Below, one piece after another: positions 56,493-63,639 of a DNA stretch of 64,000 nt. A program made the translations under genes and the position numbers. The notes under the pieces were generated by a model. That model was not told the origin of the DNA. It saw only the letters and a list, made by a program, of their open reading frames with translations, and made no database searches. Positions within the stretch are counted from its first letter, which is position 1. Every line of letters starts with the position of its first letter. The stretch is from assembly GCA_949358305.1 (NCBI GenBank), contig OX442318.1, positions 7,426,501 through 7,490,500 of the forward strand. Direction: 5' to 3'. The DNA is from Strigamia acuminata (Eukaryota; Arthropoda; Chilopoda; Geophilomorpha; Linotaeniidae).

Positions 56493-56717
56493 TGCCGACA
56501 CGCTGGCGGCCGTCGAAGCGTCGTGAACGGCTGATGCGGAACGATCAATCGTCGGCACAGAGGCGAGCGAGTTGGCGCTCGGGAAGGCCGGGAAGACGCA
56601 GGCGTTGCTTGTGGAGGTGGTGGTGGTGGTGATGTTGTTATTGTCGTCGCCTACGCGGGTCGGTCGACGGCCAGCGGTGGTGGAGGAAGCGGCGCGCTTG
56701 CCTCCACGTCCCGTCAT
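12810..56717 (-). CDS. SAMD11: SAMD11-like SAND/SAM domain nuclear protein, 7 exons over 44 kb
   Basis: Minus-strand exons in transcription order: 56717-56109, 41192-40942, 38045-37837, 27795-27619, 25262-24605, 21392-20633, 13013-12810. Donors and acceptors are GT-AG, phases agree, total 2868 bp (955 residues). Domain order: Ala run of 16 (75-90); SAND-type domain (about 112-203) with the KDWK motif at 163-166 and a CDCDGC cluster; a short heptad-like helix in exon 2; Ser/Asn-rich linkers; possible SUMO sites VKTE (417) and IKRE (535); a PLDLT motif (741-745) of the CtBP-binding type; C-terminal SAM domain (about 866-930). Human SAMD11 (long form) has the same order, including the exon 1 boundary after CRISSPV. 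Vertebrate SAMD11 is described as a photoreceptor nuclear repressor; the role here is inferred. Extra small exons in the long introns cannot be excluded. Confidence 0.88.
13730..13953 (+). mobile_element. MITE family A, complete copy
   Basis: 28-bp terminal inverted repeats at 13730-13757 and 13926-13953 with two mismatches; both begin GAACCAAGGATAA. The element is 224 bp with no coding capacity. Partial copies lie at 11519-11672 and 43831-44008. A target-site duplication is not clear. Confidence 0.85.
14246..14325 (-). mobile_element. MITE family B, truncated copy
   Basis: CACTAGCTGCATTCAAAAAC and about 60 following bases match, in reverse orientation, the complete copy at 21493-21594. The match is lost after CATCATT. 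Confidence 0.7.
15699..15930. mobile_element. MITE family C, 232 bp, flanked by TA
   Basis: Ends GGTGCATTCAATT and its inverted partner AATTGAACGCACC, flanked on both sides by TA (15697-15698 and 15931-15932). The interior contains a near-perfect palindrome at about 15726-15771 with CATCGTTTTC arms. TA flanks fit Tc1/mariner or PIF/Harbinger derivatives; the superfamily is not determined. Confidence 0.75.
16213..16267 (+). repeat. Dispersed repeat D, copy 1
   Basis: About 55 bp (ACTTTGCGCTTATAATTTCT onward, including GAATGCAAGCAGAA and TATCAGCACA) nearly identical to 17725-17781. The first copy is followed within 15 bp by a 5S-like fragment. Confidence 0.75.
16281..16312 (+). pseudogene. 5S rRNA-like fragment (short)
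   Basis: GATGTTAAGCAGCGTTGGGC followed by CTGGATTAATT resembles the internal-promoter part of 5S rRNA (AAGTTAAGCAGCGTCGGGCC type). Only about 32 bp is recognisable, so chance similarity remains possible. Confidence 0.4.
17725..17781 (+). repeat. Dispersed repeat D, copy 2
   Basis: Second copy of the 16213-16267 repeat. It has no 5S-like extension; the flanking sequence differs after GGGTGCA. Confidence 0.75.
18312..18520 (+). repeat. Dispersed repeat E, plus-oriented copy with Tigger-like end
   Basis: Starts CAGTTGAAACTCTTTATAAC after a TA and continues with GGATAAATGCATAAATGCAT and TTTTTCCGGGAAAAAACGGC. The same order is found inverted at 46785-46965. The CAGT...GAAACTC end and TA flank resemble Tigger/pogo elements; that assignment is inference. 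Confidence 0.65.
18606..18654 (+). repeat. Dispersed repeat F, copy 1
   Basis: CAATTGTATAATATCAACAA through TGGCTTGTCCA closely matches 42331-42378. Confidence 0.7.
19796..19862 (+). pseudogene. 5S rRNA-like fragment (3' two thirds)
   Basis: GGAAGTTAAGCAGCATTGAG, then GATACTTGGAT and CTGGGAATCTCAGTTGTTT, follow the order of 5S rRNA from the A-box region through the C box to the 3' end. The 5' third is absent and several paired positions are changed. It reads as a truncated pseudogene or the head of a 5S-derived SINE, not a working gene. Confidence 0.65.
20013..20194. mobile_element. MITE-like inverted-repeat element G
   Basis: ATAATTCGAGTGGTGAA at 20013-20029 is inverted at 20178-20194 with one mismatch. 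GTTTACATGCA occurs twice just outside and inside the left arm. The exact ends are unresolved. Confidence 0.55.
20633..21392 (-). CDS. SAMD11: SAMD11-like exon 6 (PLDLT motif, first half of SAM)
   Basis: 760-bp exon with CAG acceptor and GTAAGA donor. It is rich in Ser and Pro, carries PLDLT and a nearby basic KKPR, and ends with WTVDDVCDFV, the start of the SAM fold. Confidence 0.9.
21493..21594 (+). mobile_element. MITE family B, complete copy
   Basis: TAGCTGCATTCAAAAA at 21491-21506 is inverted at 21581-21596 with one mismatch; taking TA as target duplication gives a 102-bp element. The interior matches the truncated copy at 14246-14325. Confidence 0.7.
23070..23213. mobile_element. hAT-type MITE with 8-bp target-site duplication
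   Basis: Begins CAGGGATCGGCAACCTTTTG and ends GGTTGCCGACCCCTG, typical hAT termini. The 8-bp flanks GTCTAAGT and CTCTAAGT differ at one base. The element is 144 bp, non-coding, in SAMD11-like intron 5. Confidence 0.9.
24605..25262 (-). CDS. SAMD11: SAMD11-like exon 5 (low-complexity linker with SUMO-type motifs)
   Basis: 658-bp exon from a CACACAG acceptor to a GTACGT donor. A basic stretch (KKSRRTAKE) may be a nuclear localisation signal. VKTE and IKRE match the psi-K-x-E SUMO consensus. Most of the rest is Ser, Pro, Asn and His rich and probably disordered. Confidence 0.85.
25822..26185 (+). repeat. Degenerate tandem repeat of about 80-90 bp
   Basis: Four units each carry GGGCCCC or GGGCTCC, then AAATTTGGTGC-like sequence, GGGCCCCCAAGCACCA and TTTTGGTTTTATTTT. 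Units start near 25822, 25972, 26060 and 26142. Confidence 0.7.
26690..27232 (+). repeat. About 30-bp minisatellite, locus 1
   Basis: About 18 copies of a unit like TTTAGACGTTTATTTTAGTC followed by GTTTTGGTCAA, with shorter TGTTTTGATCAA variants interleaved. The same family recurs at 36965-37545 in another intron of the same gene. Confidence 0.95.
27619..27795 (-). CDS. SAMD11: SAMD11-like exon 4 (Ser-rich linker)
   Basis: 177-bp exon coding a Ser/Thr-rich acidic segment (SSTSSATSSTSG and similar). It is supported by a TTTTAG acceptor, a GTAAGA donor and phase agreement on both sides; sequence conservation could not be judged. Confidence 0.8.
29011..29380 (+). repeat. Satellite-like tandem repeat, 172-176-bp unit
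   Basis: ATTCTATACTTATG begins units at 29011, 29183 and 29359. The first two are nearly identical over their whole length, and the third stops after about 25 bp. Confidence 0.9.
31540..31850 (+). repeat. AT-rich minisatellite, about 20-bp unit
   Basis: Repeated TTTTTGGTGCAAATCTCATG units with TTCTTGTTTTTTGTG variants, about 14 copies. Confidence 0.85.
33110..33470 (+). repeat. AT-rich minisatellite, 17-25-bp unit
   Basis: Repeated AAAACAGAAAATACCGTA units with and without a TTAA insertion, about 16 copies. Confidence 0.85.
34944..35790. repeat. Composite direct/inverted repeat block (foldback-like)
   Basis: About 110 bp at 34944-35055 (TTTTATTGCGGCATTTTCAG onward) recurs directly at 35672-35770. 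A second segment at 35050-35112 (TTGCACTCAAAAAGGCACCT onward) is inverted at 35402-35468. The open frame inside (35267-35707) has no recognisable protein similarity. Confidence 0.75.
36965..37545 (+). repeat. About 30-bp minisatellite, locus 2
   Basis: About 19 copies of the same unit family as at 26690-27232, here mostly with ACATTTATTTTAGTC. A roughly 110-bp duplication with GTCGTTGTATTCAATTTA is visible inside it. Confidence 0.95.
37837..38045 (-). CDS. SAMD11: SAMD11-like exon 3
   Basis: 209-bp exon, TTTTTCAG acceptor and GTAAGT donor. It starts PEPTEKKRESRLTSIIDQLL, a likely helix, followed by an Asn/Ala/Ser-rich linker. Confidence 0.85.
38716..39206. mobile_element. Non-autonomous DNA transposon, 491 bp, 30-bp TIRs, 6-bp TSD
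   Basis: Left end AGAGAGTTTGCG with TTTTTCCCTTA inside, at 38716-38745. The right end is its inverse at 39177-39206, with about 3 mismatches in 30. Direct duplications ATTTAT at 38710-38715 and 39207-39212 flank it. There is a second TTACACTATTTT-type subterminal inverted motif and no open frame for a transposase. The superfamily is not recognised. Confidence 0.9.
40040..40660 (+). repeat. Degenerate tandem repeats with ACGTGTCTAAA / CACCTGTAAAT units
   Basis: Units of about 25-35 bp alternate CATTTAAACATGTCTAAA, ACGTGTCTAAATTGATTG and AAACACCTGTAAAT, with longer duplications of about 180 bp (40080-40250 and 40370-40480). Confidence 0.8.
40942..41192 (-). CDS. SAMD11: SAMD11-like exon 2 (short coiled coil after the SAND domain)
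   Basis: 251-bp exon, GATTTCAG acceptor and GTAAGA donor. It begins SRAGRLSESSKRS, comparable to the residues after the SAND region in vertebrate SAMD11, and ends in a Leu/Gln heptad-like helix (HELQALIAQTQLQAERLQ). Confidence 0.87.
42235..42620 (+). repeat. Direct duplication with 17-bp triplet inside, plus repeat F copy 2
   Basis: About 85 bp from TTATCCAGGCT to GACCGATGTCGGTGGC occurs at 42240-42300 and again at 42538-42598. Between them lie repeat F (42331-42378, matching 18606-18654) and three exact copies of AACCATCCTCTGCTACC at 42469-42519. Confidence 0.85.
43831..44008 (-). mobile_element. MITE family A, inverted copy
   Basis: Reverse-oriented relative to 13730-13953: the left end is GAATCAAGGATAACATGGAC and the right end is GTTATCCTTG. 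An internal deletion shortens it to 178 bp. Its right end coincides with the start of the next element. Confidence 0.8.
44008..44203. mobile_element. Tigger/pogo-like MITE (family T), copy 1
   Basis: GAAACTCTTTATAATGAATC at the left is inverted at the right (GATTCGTTGTAAAGAGTTTC, then GACTG). The interior has several ATTCGTTATATCG units and the core TTTTTTAACATGGTGTTCTA. CAGTCGAAACTC ends are typical of Tigger-type elements; the class call is inference. Confidence 0.7.
45444..45747. mobile_element. hAT-like non-autonomous element with internal minisatellite
   Basis: Ends CAGGGCCGGAT and ATCCGCCCCTG. The flanks ACGGAATT (45436-45443) and ATGGAATT (45748-45755) form an 8-bp duplication with one mismatch. 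The interior (about 45520-45690) is a tandem array of TTTTGTCTAAAATTGAAT-like units. Confidence 0.8.
46542..46637 (+). repeat. Tandem duplication, about 49-bp unit
   Basis: CGACAAATCGCTTAGAAATA through AGTGCGAGTTTG occurs twice in tandem, and a third start (CGACAAATGGGTCG) follows. Confidence 0.85.
46785..46965 (-). repeat. Dispersed repeat E, inverted copy
   Basis: Reverse complement of the 18312-18520 repeat: AAATCGCCGTTTTTTCCCGG, then ATGCATTTATTTCTGA and TATGCATTTATCC in matching order. The CAGTTGAAACTC end is not retained. Confidence 0.7.
47611..47790. mobile_element. Family T element, copy 2, with AACCA expansion
   Basis: TCGAAACTCGTTATAACGAA at the left and ATTCGTTATAAAGAGTTTTG at the right, with the shared core TTTTTTAACATGGTGTTCTA. 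About six AACCA units replace part of the core flank. Confidence 0.75.
47794..48110 (+). repeat. Tandem repeat of 122-125 bp that includes a family T end
   Basis: TACGGACTTTTT starts units at 47794, 47919 and 48041. Each unit joins a non-repeat segment (GCGTAG, then AAACCGCAAGAGCTAGG) to the terminal part of the adjacent family T element (TATTCGTTATATCGAAAATT). Confidence 0.9.
48994..49640. repeat. Family T element, copy 3, expanded into an 18-19-bp minisatellite
   Basis: Contains the family core in inverted form (GAACACCATGTTAAAAAA at about 49183-49200). It then has about 18 tandem units of TCATATAACGAATTTTTG at 49262-49570, with sporadic variants. Confidence 0.85.
51041..51890. repeat. Family T element, copy 4, expanded array
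   Basis: Two family cores (AACACCATGTTAAAA at about 51110 and 51807) bracket roughly 650 bp of irregular TATATAACGAATTTTTGTTA-type units of 18-40 bp. Confidence 0.85.
52916..53205 (+). repeat. Tandem duplication, 145-bp unit
   Basis: GGGCAATTTTGAGACATTTT starts at 52916 and again at 53061. The two units share most of their sequence, including GCACAAAGTTTATTCATTTC. Confidence 0.9.
53775..54034 (+). repeat. Direct duplication of about 100 bp
   Basis: CCAATTCATTTCAGACGTTT to GCAAAGAATCGG at 53775-53874 recurs at about 53937-54034 with few changes, separated by about 60 bp of unrelated sequence. Confidence 0.9.
56109..56717 (-). CDS. SAMD11: SAMD11-like exon 1 (start, polyalanine, SAND domain)
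   Basis: ATG at 56717-56715 is the first in-frame ATG after a stop near 56913. The exon is exactly 203 codons and ends in phase 0 at a GTAAGT donor. The polyalanine run (56448-56495) is encoded mainly by GCG. The SAND core contains LCQGSKGP, WLTPNEFQ, SGRETAKDWKRSIR and ILAVHPPICDC. The frame stays open upstream of the ATG, so a 5' coding extension from another exon is possible but not needed. Confidence 0.88.
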
Positions 56718-57700
56718 CTTAATACGTCGCAGGGAGTCGTCGGCCACTGGCCGAACGGCCCCCGATCGTTTGGACAGATCCACGGTGGTTTTGTGGGTGG
56801 ACAGGTCGAGCGTCCACCTGTGTTGCGAGGTGCGTCGATTGGCGTGTGTGACGAGTCCGCCTGCGCGTCGTCTCTCTGGATCCTTTCCGTGAATGCGTCC
56901 GCGTCGTCGCCGCTAGGGCTTGGCGTGCGCTGACCCACTTCGCAGGGGTCGCCAGTGAGGGGTGGCGAGGGGTGGCGAGCGTGCGAAGGGAAACGCTAGC
57001 GTTGGTGGAGAAACGACGACCCGAACCCTCCTTCCCCCTCCGCTCGCCGAATGGCAAATAAGCGCCGTTCTTCAACCTTACCCCCTCCTGTCGGAACGAT
57101 CCACCCTCGCCACGTCTTCCGGTCAAAGGCCACTCATCAAAACAAAACGGAGAGCAGACGACGCTTCATCTATCCGCACGTGTGTTGTGTGTCTCGCACG
57201 TTGCCCGGCAGGTGCGCCGCACTTTCCTACACTTTTTTTCTCTCCGTTTCTTCAAAAAAATATTTTTTTCTTTTTTTTTAAAAAAATTTTTTAAAACTTT
57301 CACGCGGAGTGCAAGCAGCGATGCGCCGGTGCTGCTTCGTCGACGTCTCTCTGCGGATGACAACACGCATCCGGTGTGCCCGCCGCGCCTTGTTCACGTG
57401 ACCCTCGGGCGCGCCGCCCGTGACCATGTGATAGACGCGACCTGTCACCTCCCTCCGCCTGCCTTGGCGTCTCTCCTGACGTTCGTGCTCCCCTAAGCGC
57501 CGCCCCCTGCTTCCTTCTTTCGTCCCTTCTCGCTCTTTTTTCTCTCCCCCGCACGTTCGACCGATGCGGACAACAGCGGCTACTTCTTCCTTCCCTTCTT
57601 TCATCCTCTCGCTCGCTCTCTCTCTCTTTCTGCTTCCACCCCCGCCTCCTTCCCACAGTCCTTTCTTCGCCATAATCCGACACGCCGCCTCGTGGTGGAA
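56718..57700 (-). promoter_or_regulatory. GC/CpG-rich 5' flank of the SAMD11-like gene
   Basis: The first-exon region and about 1 kb upstream are visibly rich in G, C and CpG compared with the AT-rich window. It includes the 5' UTR and probably the promoter. No TATA box is evident. The long open frames on both strands here are what GC-rich DNA produces and show no protein similarity. Confidence 0.45.
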
Positions 57701-59690
57701 AACCAGGTCACGTCCATCGTCGGCTGTTGCAAAACCTCATCACAGTAAATGGCAGCTGCATCGCCGTCGCGATTGGTCGCTCTCTTTAAAGGCCAAGAGC
57801 AGTAATTAAAGGGACGCGTCATTCGCCAAGTTTGCAATGTCGTAAACAAGAGGAAACCTCACTACGCTCCATAATTCACTCGCCGACGGAACGTTTCTTG
57901 GAACCCGTGGCGTGGTGCAACCAGGGGGCTCTGTCGTCATCGAACTTTTATTTTAAATAAAAAAAAATAAAAAAATAATTTTTTTTTTTTTGGTTTTTTT
58001 TACATTTTCGCGTTTCCTCACGCGATGTTTTCACTCGTTTTCGTCGTTTTGCGCCGATTAATTATTTTATTTCTTTTTTATTGGATATAAATGTATTGTT
58101 GCTGTAAAGGAGTTGTTGAGATCCAATTTTTTTCTTTTCGTCTCTTTTTTTTTTTTTCTTTTAAATTTATTTTGGTCGCTGTGTTCGTGCGTTGGTTCAC
58201 GACACAACTCGGAACTCATTCTGCGTTCCAATCGATCAGTATTCGAACGCCGCCGACGCTACCTCTACCTCCCACGCCTAGCGACGCCGCAGCCCTACTC
58301 TTCTCAACCCCCCCCGTACCACCACCACCACTCCGCTTTTCCTGGCAACGACCTGGGGGCAGCTGAGAGTCATTCGTGCAAGTGCAGGGGAAACTTGCAC
58401 AGAACGCAAGCAGCAAAAAAAAAAAAAAAAAAAAAGTCGGGGGGGAAAAAAAAATCGCCACCTAGTGACAGGGTGGGGAAAACACGTCTATCTCGGCAGG
58501 GGGCGTGGGCGATGGCGGGGGAGCATGTCTGTGGCGGGGGTCTGATTCATTCTTTCTCTCGTCACCAGGGGAGTTTTCACCCCTGTCGAGATGCATGCAT
58601 TGGACGAGGAACCCAACACGAATGTTGGCGATGACGGAGCATCTGCTGTTGATGCGTCATCCTCAGGTCTCACGTGACTGCGGCGGATGGTCATTAGACG
58701 GCGACGACGGATAAACCTTATCTCGACTGACCTCTCGTCCAATAAAAATTTTTTTTTCTAATTAAAAGTTTGAAAGAATTTATAAATATTTTCGTGAAAT
58801 AAATTCCCGAAAAAATAAAAAATTTCAATAAAATAATAATAATAATAATAAGGGTCTCGGTTGATGGCACCACCTCTTGCTTTCATCCCCCTCCCCGACC
58901 CCCCCGTGTTCCGTTTTCCACGCGTGCGCCTAGGAAACGCGTGCGTGCGTGACTGGTTGGCGAGGAACGCGTCGAGGCTCGTTAATATCCGGGCGCAGAA
59001 GGAGGACCAGCGAGCAACAGGGAGTGGCTAAGTTTAGCCGTCGCCGACCTCGACGAAAAAAAAAAAAAAAAAAAAAATGAGGAAAAGAAAGAAAAAAAAA
59101 AGTCATGGACGACCCAACTTTGAGGAGGTCCTTGAACACGCATCGCGCGTCTATCGTGCCGTCATTTGGTTTACCCCTTTTGGTTTTATGAGATTTCCCA
59201 CCCACTCATCTGGCCATTGTAGGAGCTATAGCAGATGTCCTGCTTTCTGTGGCTCTCCCTTGGCCGCGCTTCTTTCTTTCTATGGTCTAGTTTGGTGCCT
59301 ATGTGTTGACCCCTCGGCTGCGTGGAAGGCATCCAGTCTGAAAATAAATCCAGCGAAGGCTGACAGTTCCCCCTGATGCGGAGTTCCGCCCACTCATCCC
59401 CCCACCCTTCCTCTTACGGACGCAGAGCAGCGACGAATCCAGAGATTGCCGCCAGGCGAAGCATTAAGGTGTATGACCCCAGCCGTTACTATCATCAGTC
59501 GCTGCACCTAGCAACCGAATGGAAAAAAAATGTCTACGTGTGGTCAAAAAGGAAAACACGTGCAAGTTGGGAAGTTTGAACTCGTTAATTAGGACGAGAT
59601 AAAAATGGAGTTTTTGTTTGTTTTTGGTGTTGGGATTTGTAGTGAGTTGAAGAAACAAGCGCAAATCAACTCAAAGCTTCCGTACATTGA
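57701..59690. other. Upstream region with no recognised gene
   Basis: Alternating GC-rich and homopolymer-rich DNA: A/T runs near 57960-58000 and 58130-58160, poly(A) at 58413-58434 and 59055-59076, and an AAT run near 58834-58850. No exon, RNA gene or transposon end could be supported. Confidence 0.5.
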
Positions 59691-59699
59691 AAATATAAA

Positions 59700-60540
59700 G
59701 TCATTAAAATATAGTTAGAAAGCATTAAAACCGACCAAAAAACATGAAAAAATGGACAAAAATCGTCAAAAAACATGAAAAAATGGACAAAAATCGTCAA
59801 AAAACATGAAAAAATAGACAAAAATCGTCAAGAAACATTTAAAAATGGACAAAAATCGTCAAAAAACATTTAAAAATGGATAAAAATTGTCAAAACTATT
59901 AAAATCCGATCAAAAATGGACAAATATCGTCAAAAAACTTTACAAACCCACCAAAAATGGACAAAAATCGTCAAAAAACATTAAAAACCGACCAAAAATG
60001 GACGAAAATTGTCAAAAAACATGAAAAAATGGACAAAAATCGTCAAAAAACATTAAAAAATAGACAAAAATCGTCAAGAAACATTAAAAAATGGACAAAA
60101 AACGTCAAAAAACATTTAAAAATGGATAAAAATTGTCAAAAATATTAAAATCCGATCAAAAATGGACAAATATCGTCAAAAAACTTTAAAAACCGACCAA
60201 AAATGAACAAATATCGTCAAAAAACTTTAAAAACCGACCAAAAATGGACAAAAATGGTCAAAAAACATTAAAAATCGTTTAAAAACAGGTGAAATTCGTC
60301 AAAAAACATTAAAAATCGATTAAAAACAGGTGAAAATCGTCAAAAAACATTAAAAATCGATTAAAAACAGGTGAAAATCGTCAAAAAACATTAAAAACCG
60401 ATTAAAAACAGGTGAAAATTGCCAAAAAAACATTAAAAATCGATTAAAAACAGGTGAAAATCGTCAAAAAACATTAAAAACCGATCGAAAACAGGTAAAA
60501 ACCGTCAAAAAACATTAAAAATCGATGTAAAAAATCGATA
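59700..60540 (+). repeat. AT-rich tandem array, 31-bp units changing to 41-bp units
   Basis: The left part repeats ATGGACAAAAATCGTCAAAA with ACATGAAAA or CATTAAAAACCGACC. From about 60270 a 41-bp unit with ACAGGTGAAAATCGTC and CATTAAAAATCGATT takes over. Confidence 0.9.
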
Positions 60541-61266
60541 AAACATCGCTTACTGCTGTTCGGATAACCGACTATTCCGCTAATCGAAACCGTATATTTT
60601 CAATCTTTTCTATAAATAAGTTGTTCCCCGACGCTACCGTAGTTACGTAGTGTTTTTCAACTCTCAAATTCACTCCAGGTGTACACTAATATTTTCACTC
60701 ATTGCATTTAGTTCGCGGTTCAGGATGACGTCATTCACGGCGTCTCTCTGTCTCGCAGATTAATCAATCGGAGTCGTCATGCAACGAACAAATTTTTCCC
60801 ATTTCCCGCTTTCTCCCCTCGCAATTCTCGCATACAAAAAAGAAGTTTTGACGGCGAAAATAATTTCGACTTTTTTTTCTTTTCTTCTTTTTCTCGATGT
60901 GAACGTCTTGGTTCTGGGCATGGCGCTTTTCTAAATATAAAGTGAAGCGTTCTTTCTTTCTTTTCTTCTCTGTCCGCCGCCCCGTCTTTCCTCGCCTCCC
61001 TCTCCGCGTCTCGAATAGGGGGCGCCATGTGCTCACCACGGACGCAGGGGCATCAGTTTACACTCAACAGAAATTGGAGTCTTTTCTCGTCCAGGCGAAC
61101 GATCGCGTATCAGATGCGAAGGTTTGCGAGAGAAAGAGTAAAAAATCTCTGATTGATTCGAGTCATCCGAGTTGATTGTCAAGGACGAGTCTTTAAGTTT
61201 CATTTCACTTCAGACGACGCGCACCGGTCTCAAGAGTCGCTATAAATGTAAACGGATATTTAATAT
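60541..61266. other. Stretch with no recognised feature
   Basis: Mixed sequence, with pyrimidine-rich runs near 60870-60970. No repeat, gene or RNA was recognised. Confidence 0.4.
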
Positions 61267-61490
61267 GCGACAAAAATTCTCCAAGAGGCAAATTAAGTCA
61301 TATAAACACGAAAATTTTTTTTTTTATTTTTTTTTTTAGACGTGACGTGACGTGGAGTTGAGTATTTTGGACGTGACGTGACGTGAAGTCGACAAAAATT
61401 CCCCAAGAGGCAAATTAAGTCATATAAACACGAAAAAAATTTTTTTTTTAAATTTTTTGGACGTGACGTGACGTGGAGTTGACTATTTTT
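61267..61490 (+). repeat. Tandem duplication with ACGTGACGTGACGT motifs
   Basis: GACAAAAATTCTCCAAGAGG through AAACACGAAAA occurs at about 61268-61312 and again at about 61389-61435. Each is followed by a T run and by GACGTGACGTGACGTG, so the unit is about 120 bp; three blocks of TGACGT repeats result. Confidence 0.9.
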
Positions 61491-62329
61491 GGTGAAAAGA
61501 TGTTTTGAAAATAAGAGCGCATGCGCAAACGATCATTGAAGGTCGTTTTGAGTGGAATAAAAATGAAGGTCATTGAAGTGGACGTTGCATCCCCCCATTG
61601 AGTGTTGGTAACAATTAGAATATTGTTCTTTTTGGACAATAACTGGCTTATAATTAATATTAATCCTATAAATGTGTGTTTTTATACGTGGAAACAAACG
61701 AGCGATTTTTAAAATATGAATTTATGACGTCTGTGGTCTGCCCAAGAGGTTTTACGTAGGAAAAGTAAATGTGCTAAAACAGATTTGAGTTTGGACATGA
61801 TAATTACATTACATGGGTGGTTTGGGAGGTCAAAAGTTTGTTGATATGTATACCCAATACCCAAATGAGTTGAAATACAATAATTATAGAATGTGGAGAT
61901 GTTATAATGGATCTGTGGTTTGTGGGAAGTCTTGGAGAAAGGTTTTGATTAGTGTAAGAGACTTTTTTGACAGAATTCGCAGTTTTTTGAAGGAAATTTG
62001 TGCTTGATTTTATTTTGCAAACTGTTGGATGAGTTTGGTGAAGTTTTTGGGATTTTTTGTTGTTGTTGTTGTCGTAGATATTCAACTTTTACATCCAGGA
62101 AATGGACATTTTTGCAGCTGCATTTGCATTTGTATGGAGTTTTTCTGTGCAACAAGTGTTGCAGCTTTTTTGTTGTACGCTAGAGATGGTACAATTCACA
62201 ATACCAATTGAAAACTTCAAATTCCAACCGCAATAACAAAAATAAACCATTTTGACTGTGATGATGCTTCACTGCAAACCACTAATTCCTGTATTTTATA
62301 TTTTTAACTTTTCTCTAAAAACTTCCACA
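61491..62329. other. Stretch with no supported gene
   Basis: A 64-codon open frame at 61813-62007 starts with ATG and lies in AT-rich DNA. It has no recognised similarity and no clear splice partner, so I do not call it a gene. Confidence 0.4.
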
Positions 62330-62515
62330 AAAAAATTATAAAAAAATTAAAATAATAGAAAATTGTCTAAAAAATTAAAAAATAAAATTTTTTCTAAAAA
62401 ATTAAAAAATAAAATTTTTTCTAAAAAATTAAAAAAAAAAAAAAATTCTAAAAAATTAAAATAAAATTTTTTCTAAAAAATTAAAAAAAAAAAAAATTCT
62501 AAAAAATTAATCACC
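62330..62515. repeat. A-rich low-complexity tandem repeat
   Basis: Units of TTTTTTCTAAAAAATTAAAA and shorter A-run variants, about 6 copies. Confidence 0.8.
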
Positions 62516-63635
62516 GAACCAGATCGTTATTCCCTAAATAAACAATAAACAAACAAACTTTTTAAACCAAATTCTCCCCACTTTCGCCCATATAAAACAA
62601 AACAAAACAAAGCAATTTCCTGGCAACTCTTCAATCCGTCTTTAAAAATGCAAATGAGGAAGCGAAACATTCCTCGCCGAGATCCCTCCATTGGCGGACT
62701 TCAAGAGGGAAGTTTCGATCACAAAATTAGTGACGGACACTCGCCTCAGGGTGAAACGAGGGATACTGTCTTTGCCTCCGCCACGCTGATTAAGCTAATG
62801 ACGAATAGCAACAAACGAACCCTGCGTAAGAAATCGATCAATTACAATTGACTACATAATTCTACTCCAATTTTTCCCTCCAAAAAATTGAATTAGGATG
62901 ATACAAATTGGATAACACCGAGGGGGAGATTTCTAGAAAGCATTCTAGTGTATTTATTCCGTCCACTTATCATTTGTGCCACCTCAACCTTGACCTTGAC
63001 GTATCAGTTTATTTTTTTTTATTTTTATATTTTTTTATTTTCTTTCTTAGGTGACTTTGATGAAAGACTCGTTTTTCGACTTCAAATTCTCCCTATGGGC
63101 GAGACTTCAATAATGATAAGTGCGCGGATCCATTTAGTGCACGCGCTCCTTTAATCTGGTGGCGTCTCGCGTCTCCCTGGTGAGTTGGCTCGGTGCGCGT
63201 GCGTGGGTGGATGGATGGATGTGCGTGGCGACCGCCTTTCCTCTTCCTCCCGTGCCGTGCCGTCGACCATCGTCGCCTCTGGTCGATGCAGTTGAAGGGA
63301 GCACAAATTACAAACATTTCTGCTCTTTTCGCTTCACGGCGCTTCTTTTTTTTCTTTTTTTTTCTTTTTTTCCTTCAAATTTCCGCTTTTTATTAATCAA
63401 CTGCTTGTGACCGGTAACGACGAATCGATATTCCGCGATTATCGATTCAATTTAACGCGTCGAACGTCGAGGATTAGTTGTTGGGATGTATTTTATGCAA
63501 ATGTATATTGCCACGATATGACATGTGTATTTTAAAAACTACGGAAGCCCATAGTGGCCATCCAATTATTAAGTAATACGCATTTTAAATGCATAAATTG
63601 AATACGAGATCAAATTAATTACAACATAATTCGGC
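62516..63635. other. Stretch with no recognised gene
   Basis: Includes a 67-codon open frame at 62648-62851 without recognised similarity and a T-rich stretch near 63345-63380. Nothing further was supported. Confidence 0.4.
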
Positions 63636-63639
63636 TTTG

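Noticed and set aside
20633-56717. Treating the SAND exon and the SAM exons as two genes
   Set aside because: Phases fit across all seven exons and the domain order matches vertebrate SAMD11, so one gene is the simpler reading.
57278-57683. Arg/Glu-rich open frames of 131 and 127 codons upstream of the SAMD11-like gene
   Set aside because: Composition is that of purine-rich simple sequence; two overlapping frames are equally open, and there is no domain.
61813-62007. 64-codon open frame as a gene
   Set aside because: No similarity, no splice partner, and a single short frame in AT-rich DNA.
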